From: Mactromeris polynyma
Lineage: Eukaryota > Mollusca > Bivalvia > Venerida > Mactridae
DNA: 64,000 nucleotides
Assembly: GCA_032209605.1 (NCBI GenBank)
Contig: JASFXZ010000028.1
Location: 496,001 to 560,000 of the forward strand
Direction of reading: 5' to 3'
Below, piece by piece: positions 52,739 through 64,000 of the stretch. A program made the position numbers and the translations under genes. Below the pieces are notes generated by a model, which was not told the DNA's origin, did no database searches, and saw only the letters and a list, made by a program, of their open reading frames with translations. The stretch's first letter is position 1. Each line of letters begins with the position of its first letter.

Positions 52739-52765
52739 ATGAGTTCAAAGTGGAAAAGGATGCAG
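52739..52765 (+). CDS. Possible short first coding exon of a downstream gene
   Basis: An ATG opens MSSKWKRMQ, followed directly by the donor CAG|GTAAAA in phase 0. It follows the CCAAT cluster. The later candidate exon at 60800 needs phase 1, so at least one exon would be missing between them. Confidence 0.22.
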
Positions 52766-53974
52766 GTAAAACTATTCAAGTGCAGTTCAAATTATTTAAC
52801 TGATTCAAAATGATGTTGTGTTTTTATGTTGCCGGCCACTAAATGACTTGAGTTTAAAATACTAAGATGTACACTTCACGTCTACAGTACAGTACATATT
52901 CATATATCACGGGGCCATGGCATCTTTCTTTCACGTCACGGATGCCTTCCAAACCACCAAAAAGAACTCCAAAATGCATTTATTTTACAGAACAAACTTT
53001 GATTACACCCTTCCGAAACGAAAGTAGCCTGTTTTAAACATTAAATTAAAACGAAAGTAGGAATTTTGTGCGAACGTAATTATAATTTTTTACAAATCGG
53101 GCATTATGACCTTATTAAACATACTTGTACATCAAACAGTTTTTTCATATGTGTATCAGTTCAGAGATTGACAAAGTCAGTTGTAAATGCATAGAGCAAA
53201 ATGTATTGCAGAAGAAAGTTTGGAGTAGATTGAAATTCAGTGTAATAAAAACCACATTCCAATTGCAAAGTAGGGTACACAGGGCTCTAAAAAAATTCAG
53301 TTACACTTGTTCCAGGCTAGTGTATATATATGTTAAAGTTTCCGGCATGGGAGGCTAGTTGTTGGAGAACATTTTTCTTGTTTCATTATTGAATATAAGA
53401 AAATTGGCAATGTTCAAAACCACAGTTATATCATCAAGTGTTTTAACTGGACAGACGCCCTGATGTGTTAGTTACCACACAATAAATAACGACATGAATA
53501 ATGTAATAACTGATAAGATGTGTTAATTCCATTTTGGGTAATTTATACAGTATTGAGTCTAGGCCTTTTAAAACAGACCTGTCAAGGGCTAGTGAATTTC
53601 TTGAGCCCTGGTCCATTTTTTCCCAATCTAAAGAAAACATTCCCAATAGAAAACGAATGATTTTGAGCGAAAATAATGAATTTATAAACAAGCAGTAACT
53701 CGAGTCAAAATCATTATTGACAATTAATTAATCATGTTATAAAATATCTGCTATAAATATCTGCTATATCTTATGAGACAGTAAAACTAGAAATATGAAG
53801 TTGTATTTCATTAATTGCAATTAACTGTTAAAAATACTGGATACATTTGTCCCGATTTTGGACAATTAAGTGAGATTAAAATATAATTTTACCAGGGACC
53901 TTTTTCCTATTACCCTAGGAAAAAGCCCTGAATATCTTCGTAAAATACAGTAGCATTACAAATTGGATGTGTCA

Positions 53975-54040
53975 TGTCTTAGTTTCCCTGGGATATGTGT
54001 GTGGAGGCATTGTTTTGTGTGTAGTTTTCCATTTTAACTA
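53975..54040 (+). repeat. R2 repeat core
   Basis: TTTCCCTGGGATATGTGTGT followed by GGAGGCATTGTTTTGTG matches the R2 core of the other copies. This shows the family also occurs outside the duplicated gene region. Confidence 0.5.
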
Positions 54041-56269
54041 CATGTACTTAAATTTGTTTTATCAAGCTGTACATATATCAGCTTGTTTTATTGATGTGCT
54101 AGGTTCAAGAAATTGCATGGTTTGTATTTAAGTGGCTTTGACCAATCCGGAACATACATTAATCTTCTTTTTGAAATAGGAACCAGCATCCATGAATTAA
54201 TGGGTTGGTCTTGGTCTCATTACGTCATCCTCAACTGTAGGATAATAATTTGTTGAAGTTTTCCTTATCAATAACATATATGATTGCATTTACAATCACT
54301 ATCTAACATAGAGGAGTTGGCCTATTACTACTGTTGCAGAATTGGACACCATGTATAAATGCTAATCAGATTGACTGTTTATTAAGGTATATTAATTTGC
54401 GATTGGAAAAAGTGAAACTATATTAATTTCCCTAATAGTAAAGACAGACTTATTTAGTAGATAAAGGCGACCGGCCCAAAATACATGTCAATACAGTACA
54501 ATGGTTTCAAAATATAATAGTTGTGTCACATACTGTAGTATATATTATGATAGTAAACAGTGAATAATAATTCAACCAATTCAAGTTATTAAATGAAAAA
54601 TGCTAATGTATATATGACTTAAAATGTACCTTTTTATATTATTTAGAAATAAAACATACTGTTGAATACAATTTATGTTTTTACTACAATACTTGGTTAA
54701 TTATTTCATTCCAACCAATAATCTGAAAGCAGTCATTACTTTTTTACCAAAATGTCTCTTTCTCACTAGCTGGTTTTAATCAGTTGCAATTTAAATAGAT
54801 AATGGACATAAAATCTTTAATATATCTGGATGCTAACAAACCATAAATATTTTTTCTAAACTAAAATAATGGAATTCCATCAGCCGTCAAGCTTGGATCT
54901 AATAATAGCTTAGGTCTGTTACAATAACTTATTGACCGGTAGGCATGTGTTTGGACCATAATCAATCAAGACACCAATAATAGTTGACATAAAAAGTTAG
55001 ATGCAGAAACATGATTAGCTTTTATTATAATTGTAAATTCTCCAAATATGGGCAATTAGAAAAATAAATCCCAGTGATATGCTGGTAATGGCTACTCACA
55101 TTTGAGTATTTATTTCAAAAGTAATTTATAGGAGTGAGAAAAGTTCTTATTCCCTAATTGTTTCATTTTTTACTGTTTAAAATTAGAAATGAGTAAGTAA
55201 CATTTTTAAAACCTTAAATTTAATCTGTATGTTATTCAAATCTTTTCACAAAGATAAACATATTTTCTAACATTCAAAACATGCCACATTGATTAATGTT
55301 TATATAATATCTTGTATAAACTATTTTAATTAATTTTAATTGTGGTAGACTCTTCTCATCTTCACTGTAAATAGGAGTCAGTTGGTGACAGCACATGTTG
55401 ATAAGATTCAATTGGAGTCCCACTGGGCCAGACATTGTAAAACTGCTGATTAGTGGTCTGGACACATTGATATCTAGATAGTGCACACAGGGGGCAATAT
55501 TGTTTATTGCATAACCTAATTTGTCCACCCCAATATTGACCCTTATTTTTGCCTCTCTTCTGATTTTTATCATCTTATATTTTAAGTATAATTTGTTTAA
55601 TATTTCAAATTTTGTGTGTAACATACAGACCCTTCATTATAAAATCATTTGGATGATATAATTGATTATATATCCTAATATTACCAGAAAGATGCCAATT
55701 GTGTGCATTTTTGTTACAGCTGTATAAAATATAGATCCTTATGTATAAGACACTAAACTACAAAGTTGATTTTTCTTTCTTTCAATACAAAATCTAGGTT
55801 AATTTTATATATATGATAATTATTTTCTATAGATGCTTAGAATGGCCTTTTATTATTCATTTAATAAAATTGGTTACTAGCGAGTTACCATTAATCAGTT
55901 TGTTGTTTTTATTCATGAATGTTATATACACTACATGTATGTTGGCCTTGGTTGACCAAGGTGCTGGATTACAATATAATCTTAGACTGGATTAAGCACA
56001 TTGGCCGTCCCTGGGTCCGCATAACTAAACCAGCCCACTTTTATTAAATCTACTAATTGACTGGCACAATGAGACTAAGTGATGGATCAATTTTTTTGCA
56101 AAACTGATAGCAAAAAATATCACAATTAAATATGTAGGGCCTCGTCCCGCATCTGGGTGATGGGTAATTTTGATGCCCATGTATCTGGATGTGGAGTGTT
56201 GGCCTTCTTACACATCCAGAAATAATAAATAACTCCATACATTGCTGGAACAGAACAATTCCACTCCCC

Positions 56270-56385
56270 TAAATTCATGATGGGGATTTTGTCCACCTTG
56301 TAAAATTCACGAAGGGGATTTTGTCTGCCTTGTGCAAAATGAGCCAAGGGGATTTTGTCCGAAAGGGATTTTGTCCGTATACCAA
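56270..56385 (+). repeat. Short repeat with GGGGATTTTGTCC units
   Basis: GGGATTTTGTC recurs four times, at about 56282, 56315, 56349 and 56368, with variable spacers ending CCTTG. It is a degenerate tandem repeat, not coding. Confidence 0.65.
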
Positions 56386-59261
56386 TCAGTTCAGCTGTAT
56401 GGAAATATGTACATAATTATAGTTAATGTTATGAAGAATAGTAAACCATTTCTGTATTATTAGTCTTAAATTTTTAATATTATGTGATTTACCTAATTAT
56501 CAAGTATTACGCTGGTTATGCCATTTACAAAGGTTCATTTAAAAGAACTTAGGTTTGATATCACAATGGCATACAGTAAGATATATAATTATACAGATAC
56601 AGCTTTTCCAGGCCCTGCATTTGTTGGTTAGATCCTGAATTAAGGATGCTCGGTCTAGGGAATCGTCAAGTCTAATGAAAATTGACACATGCAAACTTGG
56701 TGTCCTAAAATTTAATTCTGCATTCATGACAGTACATTCAAAATAATTTCATGTCATTATTTTAATTCTTTCTTTATTTTTGCATAATATGTCAAAAATA
56801 TTTAATGATAACATGCTCTGTCACATTTGATAGATAATAAAAAATATTAACATGCCATGCAGTGTTTTTCCTGACAAACAAATCTTGTCTCATTTTTCTG
56901 AGAAATCAAAATTATTTGTGTGCGTCCAGGATGACAGAATTTCTTCAAAAGTGAAATCACCTCAGTTTGTACCTTACTGCAATTTTCCGAAAATGTACTT
57001 TCACTTTGATAATTGTATGCAGACTGTGTCAAAGATTAAGTACAATAAGCGTTGACTCAATTGAACATAAATAGTAACCAGTCTAAAATTTGACCAATTC
57101 ATACTTAGTTGCACAGTTCGCAAAACAAAGTGTTATACCACTCGCTGTGCTCAAAGGAATCTGATGATGTTTATGACATTCGCTACAAGTTATGAGAGCA
57201 TAGCAGTTCAAAAGATAATGACAAATGTCACAATTCAGATGCATTTGTTTCAAATAAAAGTAAATCATGATCTGTAATGTTCATTTGTGTGTTAACCCTC
57301 ACAGTCACATACAGTAACTAATAAGCCAAGTACGACTTGTAGTTTTCATTACAATTACGACAAATAGTAATCAGTAAGTCATTGTTTAATAACTATTATC
57401 AGTAGAACAAAGTTTTATTCAAAAAGTATTCCTGTATGACATTTAGAAATGACAGTCAAATGTGTAAACGAGGGGGTCAAAATGACCCCCAATTTTTAAG
57501 TCAGGGGAAAACACTGTCATGAACAATGAAAAATGAGTTGTTCATTGTCACTCAGTTATTGAGTTATATTGGACATTAATTATAATTAAAAAATCAATTA
57601 TGCTCATGCTGGTGCTAATTTTGTTCCTTTTCAATATGTAAAGCATGTTTCAAAATTTCACTCTGCAAATAAACTTAGAAGTAATTGATTGAACAGAATA
57701 CTTTTAAAAATAAATATTATAATAGTTGCTCCTTTAATTAGGACGTAATGTGACAAAATGAACTCATTAATACTTCTGCCATTTATGTAATGTATTATGT
57801 GGTATTACTGACGTCTTTTTTATTTAATATATAATTTGTCAAAAAATAATTTTATATAATTTTATGGAACAATGTCATGTAGATATATTTTCATCCATTA
57901 ATGACAAAATTGATTAGTAGTGTATGACAACAATCTGCTATAAGACTGGGGCCAACTGTATATACAATATGTGGTGACACATTGGTGATCACATCTACTA
58001 TGTTAATCTCTTCCTGTCATAAAAGGAGACATTATATAACATTATATAACCATGGTCATAAATTAACATAGATAATGACAATATGCAAATCGTGTCTGAA
58101 GAGGGGTTGGTTTTTTATAATCATCCTATCAGATTAAGGGCAATATGCTGATTGAAAAATCTTAATTGTCAATGTTAATTTCATTAATCATTGATTCTTA
58201 GTGCAGAGCAGTCTCATTCGATGATGGTGTGATTTTTATCATATTAAGAAATATATTAATTACTGAATAGTAGAACAACTATGATGTTTTGTTTAGTATA
58301 AAAATTGATTATTTTAGTGATAGCCTTAATGGTTTATGTGTTAAGGGTGCCTAATGGCCAATTTTTTAAATCTGGAACCGTGCTTGTTATACAGATGACT
58401 ATGGTAATTTATTTTTAGTAAAACTATTTAGTGTATCAAGGCAAAGCTTTATTTAGTCGCTGGCCAGAAGCTGTAGACTCTATATTTTTATTCCTGTTTC
58501 ATTACAAAAGTGAATGCTGATTGTATAATATATTTGTTGTAAATTATTATTTTCCAAGGTATTTTTTCTGAAAGTAAATACTTCAATTATAAATTTTGCA
58601 GTATTTACCGGTACTATTTAGAAGGCATTTATTCTTGTTTGACCTGTTTTATCAAATCATGATATTTTAGACAGCGCAATAAGAAATGATAATCTGTTTA
58701 GAACTATGACATTCTGAGTGCATATTTTACATCTTCTAATTTCTCTATTCTAAATCCTGAGTAGTAGACCAGCTTCAATTTCCAAGTTATGACTGCTAAC
58801 GACATTAAGTCTAAATTGTGTAAATCAAAATCCTTATCATTTCTGAATATATCAAGATAACTTTTAAAATTTGTTTTAAAATAGTAGATAAGTTAAGTTT
58901 GACAAATGTTGTGCTTTATTCAAAGTTTATTGAACTATACCAATCGGTAAACTAATGGGACACCTCGGCCCACTTTCCATTTCGGCCCGGTCTAACTAAG
59001 ACCCAGTTTTGAAGCGCAATAAAATTGTTCACACCTTTACATCGATAATCGGGGGGCGGGGGGTCATACAGCAGACATAATTATTTAACAATTTTAAAAT
59101 CCTGCCAAAAAGACTGTTTTGTATATTACAAAAATCAACAACGCTGGATCAAATAATTTAATCTATATCCCTGAATGAAAGGAAACCTGCAAGCAAGTAG
59201 AATGTAAGCTAAGACCTGTATCACTACAAACAAATAATATGTATCAATAATTTTGGCTACA

Positions 59262-60362
59262 CGGTACGGGTCCGTACCTCTAGAATCGATACAGGAGTCT
59301 AGGGGTATGGGAGTCTAGGGGTATGGGAGTCTAGGGGTATGGGAGTCTAGGGGTATGGGAGTCCCGTACTCGTAGATATCCTTCATATGATATACTACCG
59401 GTACAGGGTTTTTATAAATACGCATACTTGAATCAAATAAGATATTAAGACAAATATCAGTATATACGCTTTATAAATGTTTACATTTTGTTTGTCGTTA
59501 ATTAATAAATTATACAACAAACTTACTGCCATTTTGGTTGATACTAAAACAAGTGTTGTGTTGCGGAATATCGTTGTCGTCTCGAAAAATAACGTGCCGA
59601 ATATTTAATTGCAATTATGTCATTACAATAATTTGTTGCATAAAACAAAGTATTGTCTTGACATATTCAAACGTGTACATTAAAGTGCGTTTTATCAGTT
59701 TGCCAAAATTAATATCTGGGTTGGATTAATGATTGCAAATAATTGTTTAATAAGACGACAACAATATTCCGCAACACAACACTTGTTTTAGTAATTGTCG
59801 ACAGCTCTCGGGTATTTCCGTACCACTTCGTTACTCGGATAACACCCTCTAGTGTATGTAGCAAAACTCAACATTTTGTGCTGTCAAGAAATAGTTCTCG
59901 CAAAACGGATTTATAATTTCAATAATTTCGATAAATTCATGTAAGAGATGGATTATCGTTGACATTTCTAGTTAAAAACTCACATATTCCAGTCTTCATA
60001 TAGCTTAAATATTACATTCATCAGCACTCCAGCGTTCATGCCGCCATCTTGTTTTCATGACATTCGAATGGTATTTCTGAAAGTAGTGCCTAACGTACAT
60101 CCGAGGCACTTGACGTAGTTGGCCGAGGATTTCCGAATGTTGTTTAAGTATCAACCAAAATGGCGGTTTTGTCGTATAATTAACGACAAACAAAATATAA
60201 ACATTTATATAGCGTATATACCGATATTTGTTTTAATATCTTTTACTTATATTTGATCTGAGTATGTGTCATATTTATAAACTCCCGTACCCGTAGCATA
60301 TCCTTGGTATGATATCTACGAATACCGGACTCCCGTACCCCTAGGACCCGTACCCGTAGTCA
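59262..60362. mobile_element. Foldback-type DNA element with long inverted arms
   Basis: The left arm (59262-59555) and right arm (60130-60362) are reverse complements over several blocks: ACGGGTCC ends, GATATC near the arm tips, TTTGTTTGTCGTTAATTA and CCATTTTGGTTGATACT. An inner inverted pair (59547-59585 with 59748-59793, core ACAAGTGTTGTGTTGCGGAA) adds a second fold. There is no transposase. The left arm contains a 16-bp tandem repeat, GGAGTCTAGGGGTATG, about 4.5 copies at 59294-59365. Confidence 0.78.
59294..59365 (+). repeat. 16-bp tandem repeat inside the foldback left arm
   Basis: The unit GGAGTCTAGGGGTATG is repeated about 4.5 times with almost no divergence. The right arm carries only one diverged unit, so the array expanded after the element formed. 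Confidence 0.85.
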
Positions 60363-60424
60363 CTTCCTATAAATTTATGTAACCAGTAACATTTTCAACC
60401 ACTGATTTTATTGGCAATAGCGCC

Positions 60425-60490
60425 ACTAGGATTTGAACACATGTCTCCGGTCCGGTCCGTTATGCTAACCACTACACCACACACCTAATA
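60425..60490 (-). repeat. tRNA-like SINE or tRNA pseudogene
   Basis: On the minus strand it has the A-box-like GTGTAGTGGTTAGCATA and the B-box-like GTTCAAATCCTAG at tRNA spacing. The anticodon stem does not pair well, so a working tRNA is unlikely. Confidence 0.5.
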
Positions 60491-60799
60491 TTTTGTTGCT
60501 CTCTGTCAGTTAAAGACGCTTAAAATCATGATCCTGTCTTTCTTGTATTTGGTGTCAGTTGTATTGATAAAGTCAAATGGATTGATTTTCCTGTAAAAAA
60601 GTACAACATGAAGTTAATTGCGCATTGTTATCCAAAGATTGTCTTGAAGATTTAATCAATCAAACCAGGTGGGAAACCCACAACCCACTGCTGTTTGCCT
60701 TACATGAAGTAATACACAACATTCTTTGTTTCACAGGTCTGACAGTGTTCACAGAATGGTATAACTGGTATGGGTCAGAATGGTATATGTGACAAACAG

Positions 60800-60867
60800 T
60801 TGGGCATCTCAAAAATGAAAATACAAAGAAGCTGAAAGATGTATTGCCTACACGAAGAAAGGCTTAT
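60800..60867 (+). CDS. Possible exon of an unrecognised downstream gene
   Basis: It lies between ACAAACAG and donor GTAAGT. The frame entered in phase 1 reads GHLKNENTKKLKDVLPTRRK AY (22 residues) and ends in phase 0, fitting the exon at 61487. No domain is recognised. Support is splice phase only. Confidence 0.3.
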
Positions 60868-61486
60868 GTAAGTAGTTTTTGGAAGTGATATTGTTTTTTA
60901 CCTTGATACTGCCTTGTACATATTGTTTCATCAGACACTACTGTTTACAGTCATGCAGCTTGATATTTACAGTATCAATTGGAGAACATAAAGGTACAAA
61001 ACATGCTTTGTTCTTCTCTGATGTAGCCTGCCCATTCAGCTTAGTTAGAAGAGTGCTAGACTGTTACCTGGAAGATTATTATTCATTTGTCAGGCTTGCA
61101 ATGTTATACTTTACTTTGACATTTGGCTACTGTCATTGTCCTCAACTTCTGTTATATGTCGTAGTTGTTGGTTGTTTCTGTAGGGCCAAATTAGTAATAG
61201 TTAATACTCAATTGCAGGTAAAATGATTAGTTCAAAGTGCAAATAACTGGAAATAGTGAAAAGAGGCATTGTGTAATTTTATAGCATTTATTTAGTAAGG
61301 GAAGAGCTATGCCTCTAGATTGAGAAGAGTTGGGGCATCTGTGTCCAGTGGACGCATATTTAGTTCCTATATTTAAAAGTGTAATTTACATTGATTAGGA
61401 TCACTAGAACTTCTACTGATGTTTATCCAAGTCATTAAACAGTTATGCATTACTATCAATGTTTTAAAACTATTTTTTCCTTACAG

Positions 61487-61573
61487 GTTGTGAAAAATGG
61501 TGTAAGACAGATTGAAGAATGCCAACATTCAGATAGTAGTTTTGTGGAAACCAAACAGCAGCATGTAAAAACG
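61487..61573 (+). CDS. Possible exon of an unrecognised downstream gene
   Basis: This 87-bp phase 0-0 exon has acceptor CCTTACAG and donor GTATAA. It encodes VVKNGVRQIEECQHSDSSFV and nine more residues. Both phases fit the neighbouring candidate exons. Confidence 0.38.
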
Positions 61574-62227
61574 GTATAAATTAAGTACTAAGTTTATCAT
61601 AGAGGTGGCTATGAGTATTCAAATATTATATGTTCTACTGAATAGCCAAACAGATATTGGAACATTTGACAAGAAAATCAAAGGAAAAGCTAACAGAAAT
61701 CAAAACTTTCTTCACATTTTATTTAATTGTATTAAGGATTGGTATATTATAGTAATGACATACAGACCTGCACAAATTGTTCAATGGTGAGGTATTGGTT
61801 GGTTGTCTGTCCTTTACAATTTGATAGTTTACACGCTAGCACCCACATGTCATAAGCAGTCCTAAACAAACGTTAATACCAATGTAAGGAAAACATAAGC
61901 AAATGGCCCACTATAGTTTGATGATTGACTGTTCACAAGTTGAATGTTATATGATAAGTTCTCTGTAATACTTAGCGCATCCTTATAGTGTGCATCAAGC
62001 ATGAATATAGTGTTAGGTATAAAAGACACCAAATATATGACAGAGTCTACAATATCAAATCCAGGGGACGTGGGAGGGAGACCTGGCATAAAATTCTCGT
62101 CTTTGTTAAAACATCACTATACCATCCAAGCAACAAAGTATGGAGTAGTCATGATAGTAAATTTGTTTTATTTACAATTTTGTGAGAGAGCCATTTCATG
62201 TCAACATGCCTGCATTTTATATTTTAG

Positions 62228-62659
62228 GGCACAAATGGACGCACTATCAACGTTCGTTTTGAGGGTGGGATGGAGAAGACAAAGAGAAGTGCCAAACCAT
62301 TGAAACCAAACAGAGAACCTGTTTACACTAGGTCAATATCAACAGATCAAAGAGACACCTTGTTACAAGAAATAGCATACAGTGAAAGAAACATGGTGTC
62401 TGTGGCAACACAGGATATGCCGGTGATAATTCTAAACAGTGATGAAGAGATCACAAATGTTGATAGACAGTTTAAATTAAACGAGATACTAAAAATGTGT
62501 AAGGAAATAAAAATTGAATTGCCCTCAAAACCATTGTGTACAGGAAATTCGGATACACCATTACACCAGACACATACCACTCACTGCTACACAAACAGAA
62601 AACAGTCCAACACTATTCACTTATACACAAACAGAAACCAGACACATACCAGTCACTAG
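62228..62659 (+). CDS. Possible last exon of an unrecognised downstream gene
   Basis: After acceptor ATTTTAG in phase 0 the frame is open for 143 codons to a TAG at 62657. It reads GTNGRTINVRFEGGMEKTKR and continues with an acidic, helix-rich segment before entering the minisatellite. There the C-terminus becomes His/Thr/Asn/Gln repeats (NRNQTHTSH end). The non-repeat part has the look of real coding sequence, but no family is recognised. Confidence 0.42.
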   Translation, partial: GTNGRTINVRFEGGMEKTKRSAKPLKPNREPVYTRSISTDQRDTLLQEIAYSERNMVSVATQDMPVIILNSDEEITNVDRQFKLNEILKMCKEIKIELPSKPLCTGNSDTPLHQTHTTHCYTNRKQSNTIHLYTNRNQTHTSH

Positions 62660-63350
62660 CACACACACAGAATCAAGGCACATACCATTCACTAACACAC
62701 ACACAGAATCAAGGCACATACCATTTACTAACACACAAACAGAAACCGTCCGACACTATTCACTGCTACACAAACAGAAACCAGACACATACCACTCACT
62801 GCTGCACAAACAGAAAACCGTCCGACACTATTCACTGCTACACAAACAGAAACCAGACACATACCACTCACTGCTGCACAAACAGAAACCAGACACATAC
62901 CAGTCACTAGCACACAAACAGAAACCAGACACATACCAGTCACTAGCACACAAACACAAACCAGACACATACCATTCACTAACACACAAACAGAAACCAG
63001 ACACATACCACTCACTGCTGCACAAACAGAAAACAGTCCGACACTATTCACTTATACACAAACAGAAACCAGACACAACTCACTGCTACACAAACAGAAA
63101 CCAGACACACACCACTCACTGCTACACAAACAGAAACCAGACACTTACCACCCACTGCTACACAAACAGAATCAAGGTTCATAAATTCAATAACTCACAA
63201 ACAGAAATCAGACACATACCATTCACTTACATACAAACAGAAACCAGACACATACCATACACTTATACACAAACTAAAAAAATATTCTAATGCTGTACAC
63301 TAATACACAAACAGAAACCAGGCAGATACCATACACTAATACACTAACGT
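62560..63350 (+). repeat. Minisatellite, unit about 36 bp
   Basis: About 21 imperfect units have the core ACACAAACAGAAACCAGACA followed by CATACCACTCACTGCT. Some units differ in length by three or so bases. Because the unit length is a multiple of three, long open frames appear in several frames and on both strands; these are by-products of the repeat and not genes. Confidence 0.92.
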
Positions 63351-64000
63351 AAAACATGCACAACCATTCACTACAGGACAAACACATAACATGCAGACTC
63401 CATTCTCTATAACACCAACAGTAATCCTACAGACTCAACATATTTCAAAACCAACAAAAGATATGCAGACACCATTCAATTCAAAGTCAATAGCAAATAC
63501 CCATTGCATTGTGAATTTATCCATAGGACAACTTTTGTACTGAATTCCTTCTATCATGTATTGCTTTATTGCTGCATATTTAACATACTATGGTGTGCAA
63601 ATATACCCCACCTATGTTATTTTGTATATATCTATTGGTCAAGCAAATATTGTGCTATATGTTGTTCATTAGTTTGATTCTCTAAATTCAGTAAATCACA
63701 TATTCATTTAAACAATAACTTTTAGTTAATCTATGCATTTGGTAGTCATAATTGGTACTGATTGGTCATGTGAGTGTGATGTCATCAGTATATAGATGTA
63801 GTCATCATGTAGATTTCTTACAAGTCTGATAGTACATTTTCTTATAGAGGCCCCGAAGGGGATTGTTAGATGTAAATATTGATTTGTTAAATGATTATTT
63901 GAGTAAATTACCATTTGCCCTTGACTTATACTGTTATTTTGTATCATGTAAATATTCCTCAAATGTTTTTTGGAAACTTTGTGTGATTTATCATGCATGT
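63351..64000. other. AT-rich sequence after the minisatellite
   Basis: This could be the 3'UTR or the flank of the candidate gene before it. No poly(A) signal is decisive and no exon is seen. Confidence 0.4.

Larger units (their letters stand above)
52766..59260. other. Long AT-rich stretch without recognised genes
   Basis: Apart from the items listed separately (R2 core near 53975-54040, GGGGATTTTGTCC repeats at 56270-56385), no exon or domain is supported. The minus-strand open frame 55274-55624 (116 codons) has a protein-like composition but matches nothing I recognise. The composition and absence of splice-flanked domains suggest a large intron or intergenic DNA. Confidence 0.5.

Noticed and set aside
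60425..60490. Functional tRNA gene on the minus strand
   Set aside because: A-box and B-box are tRNA-like but the anticodon stem does not pair, so a SINE or pseudogene is more likely.
60879..61226. 115-codon open frame between two candidate exons
   Set aside because: Hydrophobic, low-complexity translation with no domain; lies in a predicted intron and partly overlaps a tRNA-like stretch near 61025-61090.
62514..63290. 258-codon open frame and opposite-strand frames (62728-63051) over the minisatellite
   Set aside because: They arise from a 36-bp repeat whose length is divisible by three; composition is pure repeat.
62560..63350. CRISPR-like array
   Set aside because: Units are contiguous and variable with no unique spacers, and the genome is animal.

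Overview
This is an AT-rich animal nuclear window, not bacterial or viral. It shows long introns with GT-AG borders, phase-1 symmetric exons that each encode one calcium-binding EGF-like (cbEGF) domain, an Ig domain, a transmembrane exon, and many decayed transposons. EMI-like plus EGF genes, abundant ACATGTA-type motifs and tRNA-derived SINEs suggest a lophotrochozoan, most likely a bivalve mollusc; that placement is inference. All exon models here come from reading splice sites, phases and domain patterns by eye.

Gene 1 (about 1407-28156, +) is the 3' part of a large single-pass membrane protein; its first exons lie upstream of the window. Reading 5' to 3' it has eight single-EGF exons (1407-11180) and a large ectodomain of no family I recognise (11609-about 18120), which carries predicted coiled coil, a Cys-rich patch and two furin-type sites. 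An I-set-like Ig domain follows, then two single-EGF exons and one 2574-bp exon holding 21 cbEGF domains. After that come a further furin-type site, a SEA-like module, a short Cys-rich stalk, a transmembrane helix (26100-26217) and a short basic tail spread over small exons. The last exon and its 3'UTR are duplicated in tandem (28123-29300).

Between the genes (29300-37150) lie repeats, an inverted broken copy of the transmembrane-exon region of gene 1 (32891-33740), a non-LTR reverse-transcriptase relic (36179-36570) and direct repeats.

Gene 2 (37230-52451, +) is a tandem paralogue of the 5' half of gene 1 and is complete at its start: signal-peptide exon, two-exon EMI-like domain, one short EGF, then eight EGF exons matching those of gene 1 one for one, including intron content such as a Tc1-like fragment. 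The similarity stops abruptly at 52340, inside the first exon of the large ectodomain. The frame then runs 111 bases into unrelated sequence and stops. The 13 exons join in frame to 523 residues with no membrane anchor, so gene 2 could encode a secreted, shortened form, or be a truncated pseudogene.

From 52341 to 64000 the sequence is unrelated: a CCAAT-box cluster with a possible short first exon, a long AT-rich stretch without recognised genes, a foldback DNA element (about 59262-60362), and a possible three-exon 3' end of an unrecognised gene (60800-62659) whose last exon runs into a 36-bp minisatellite (62560-63350).
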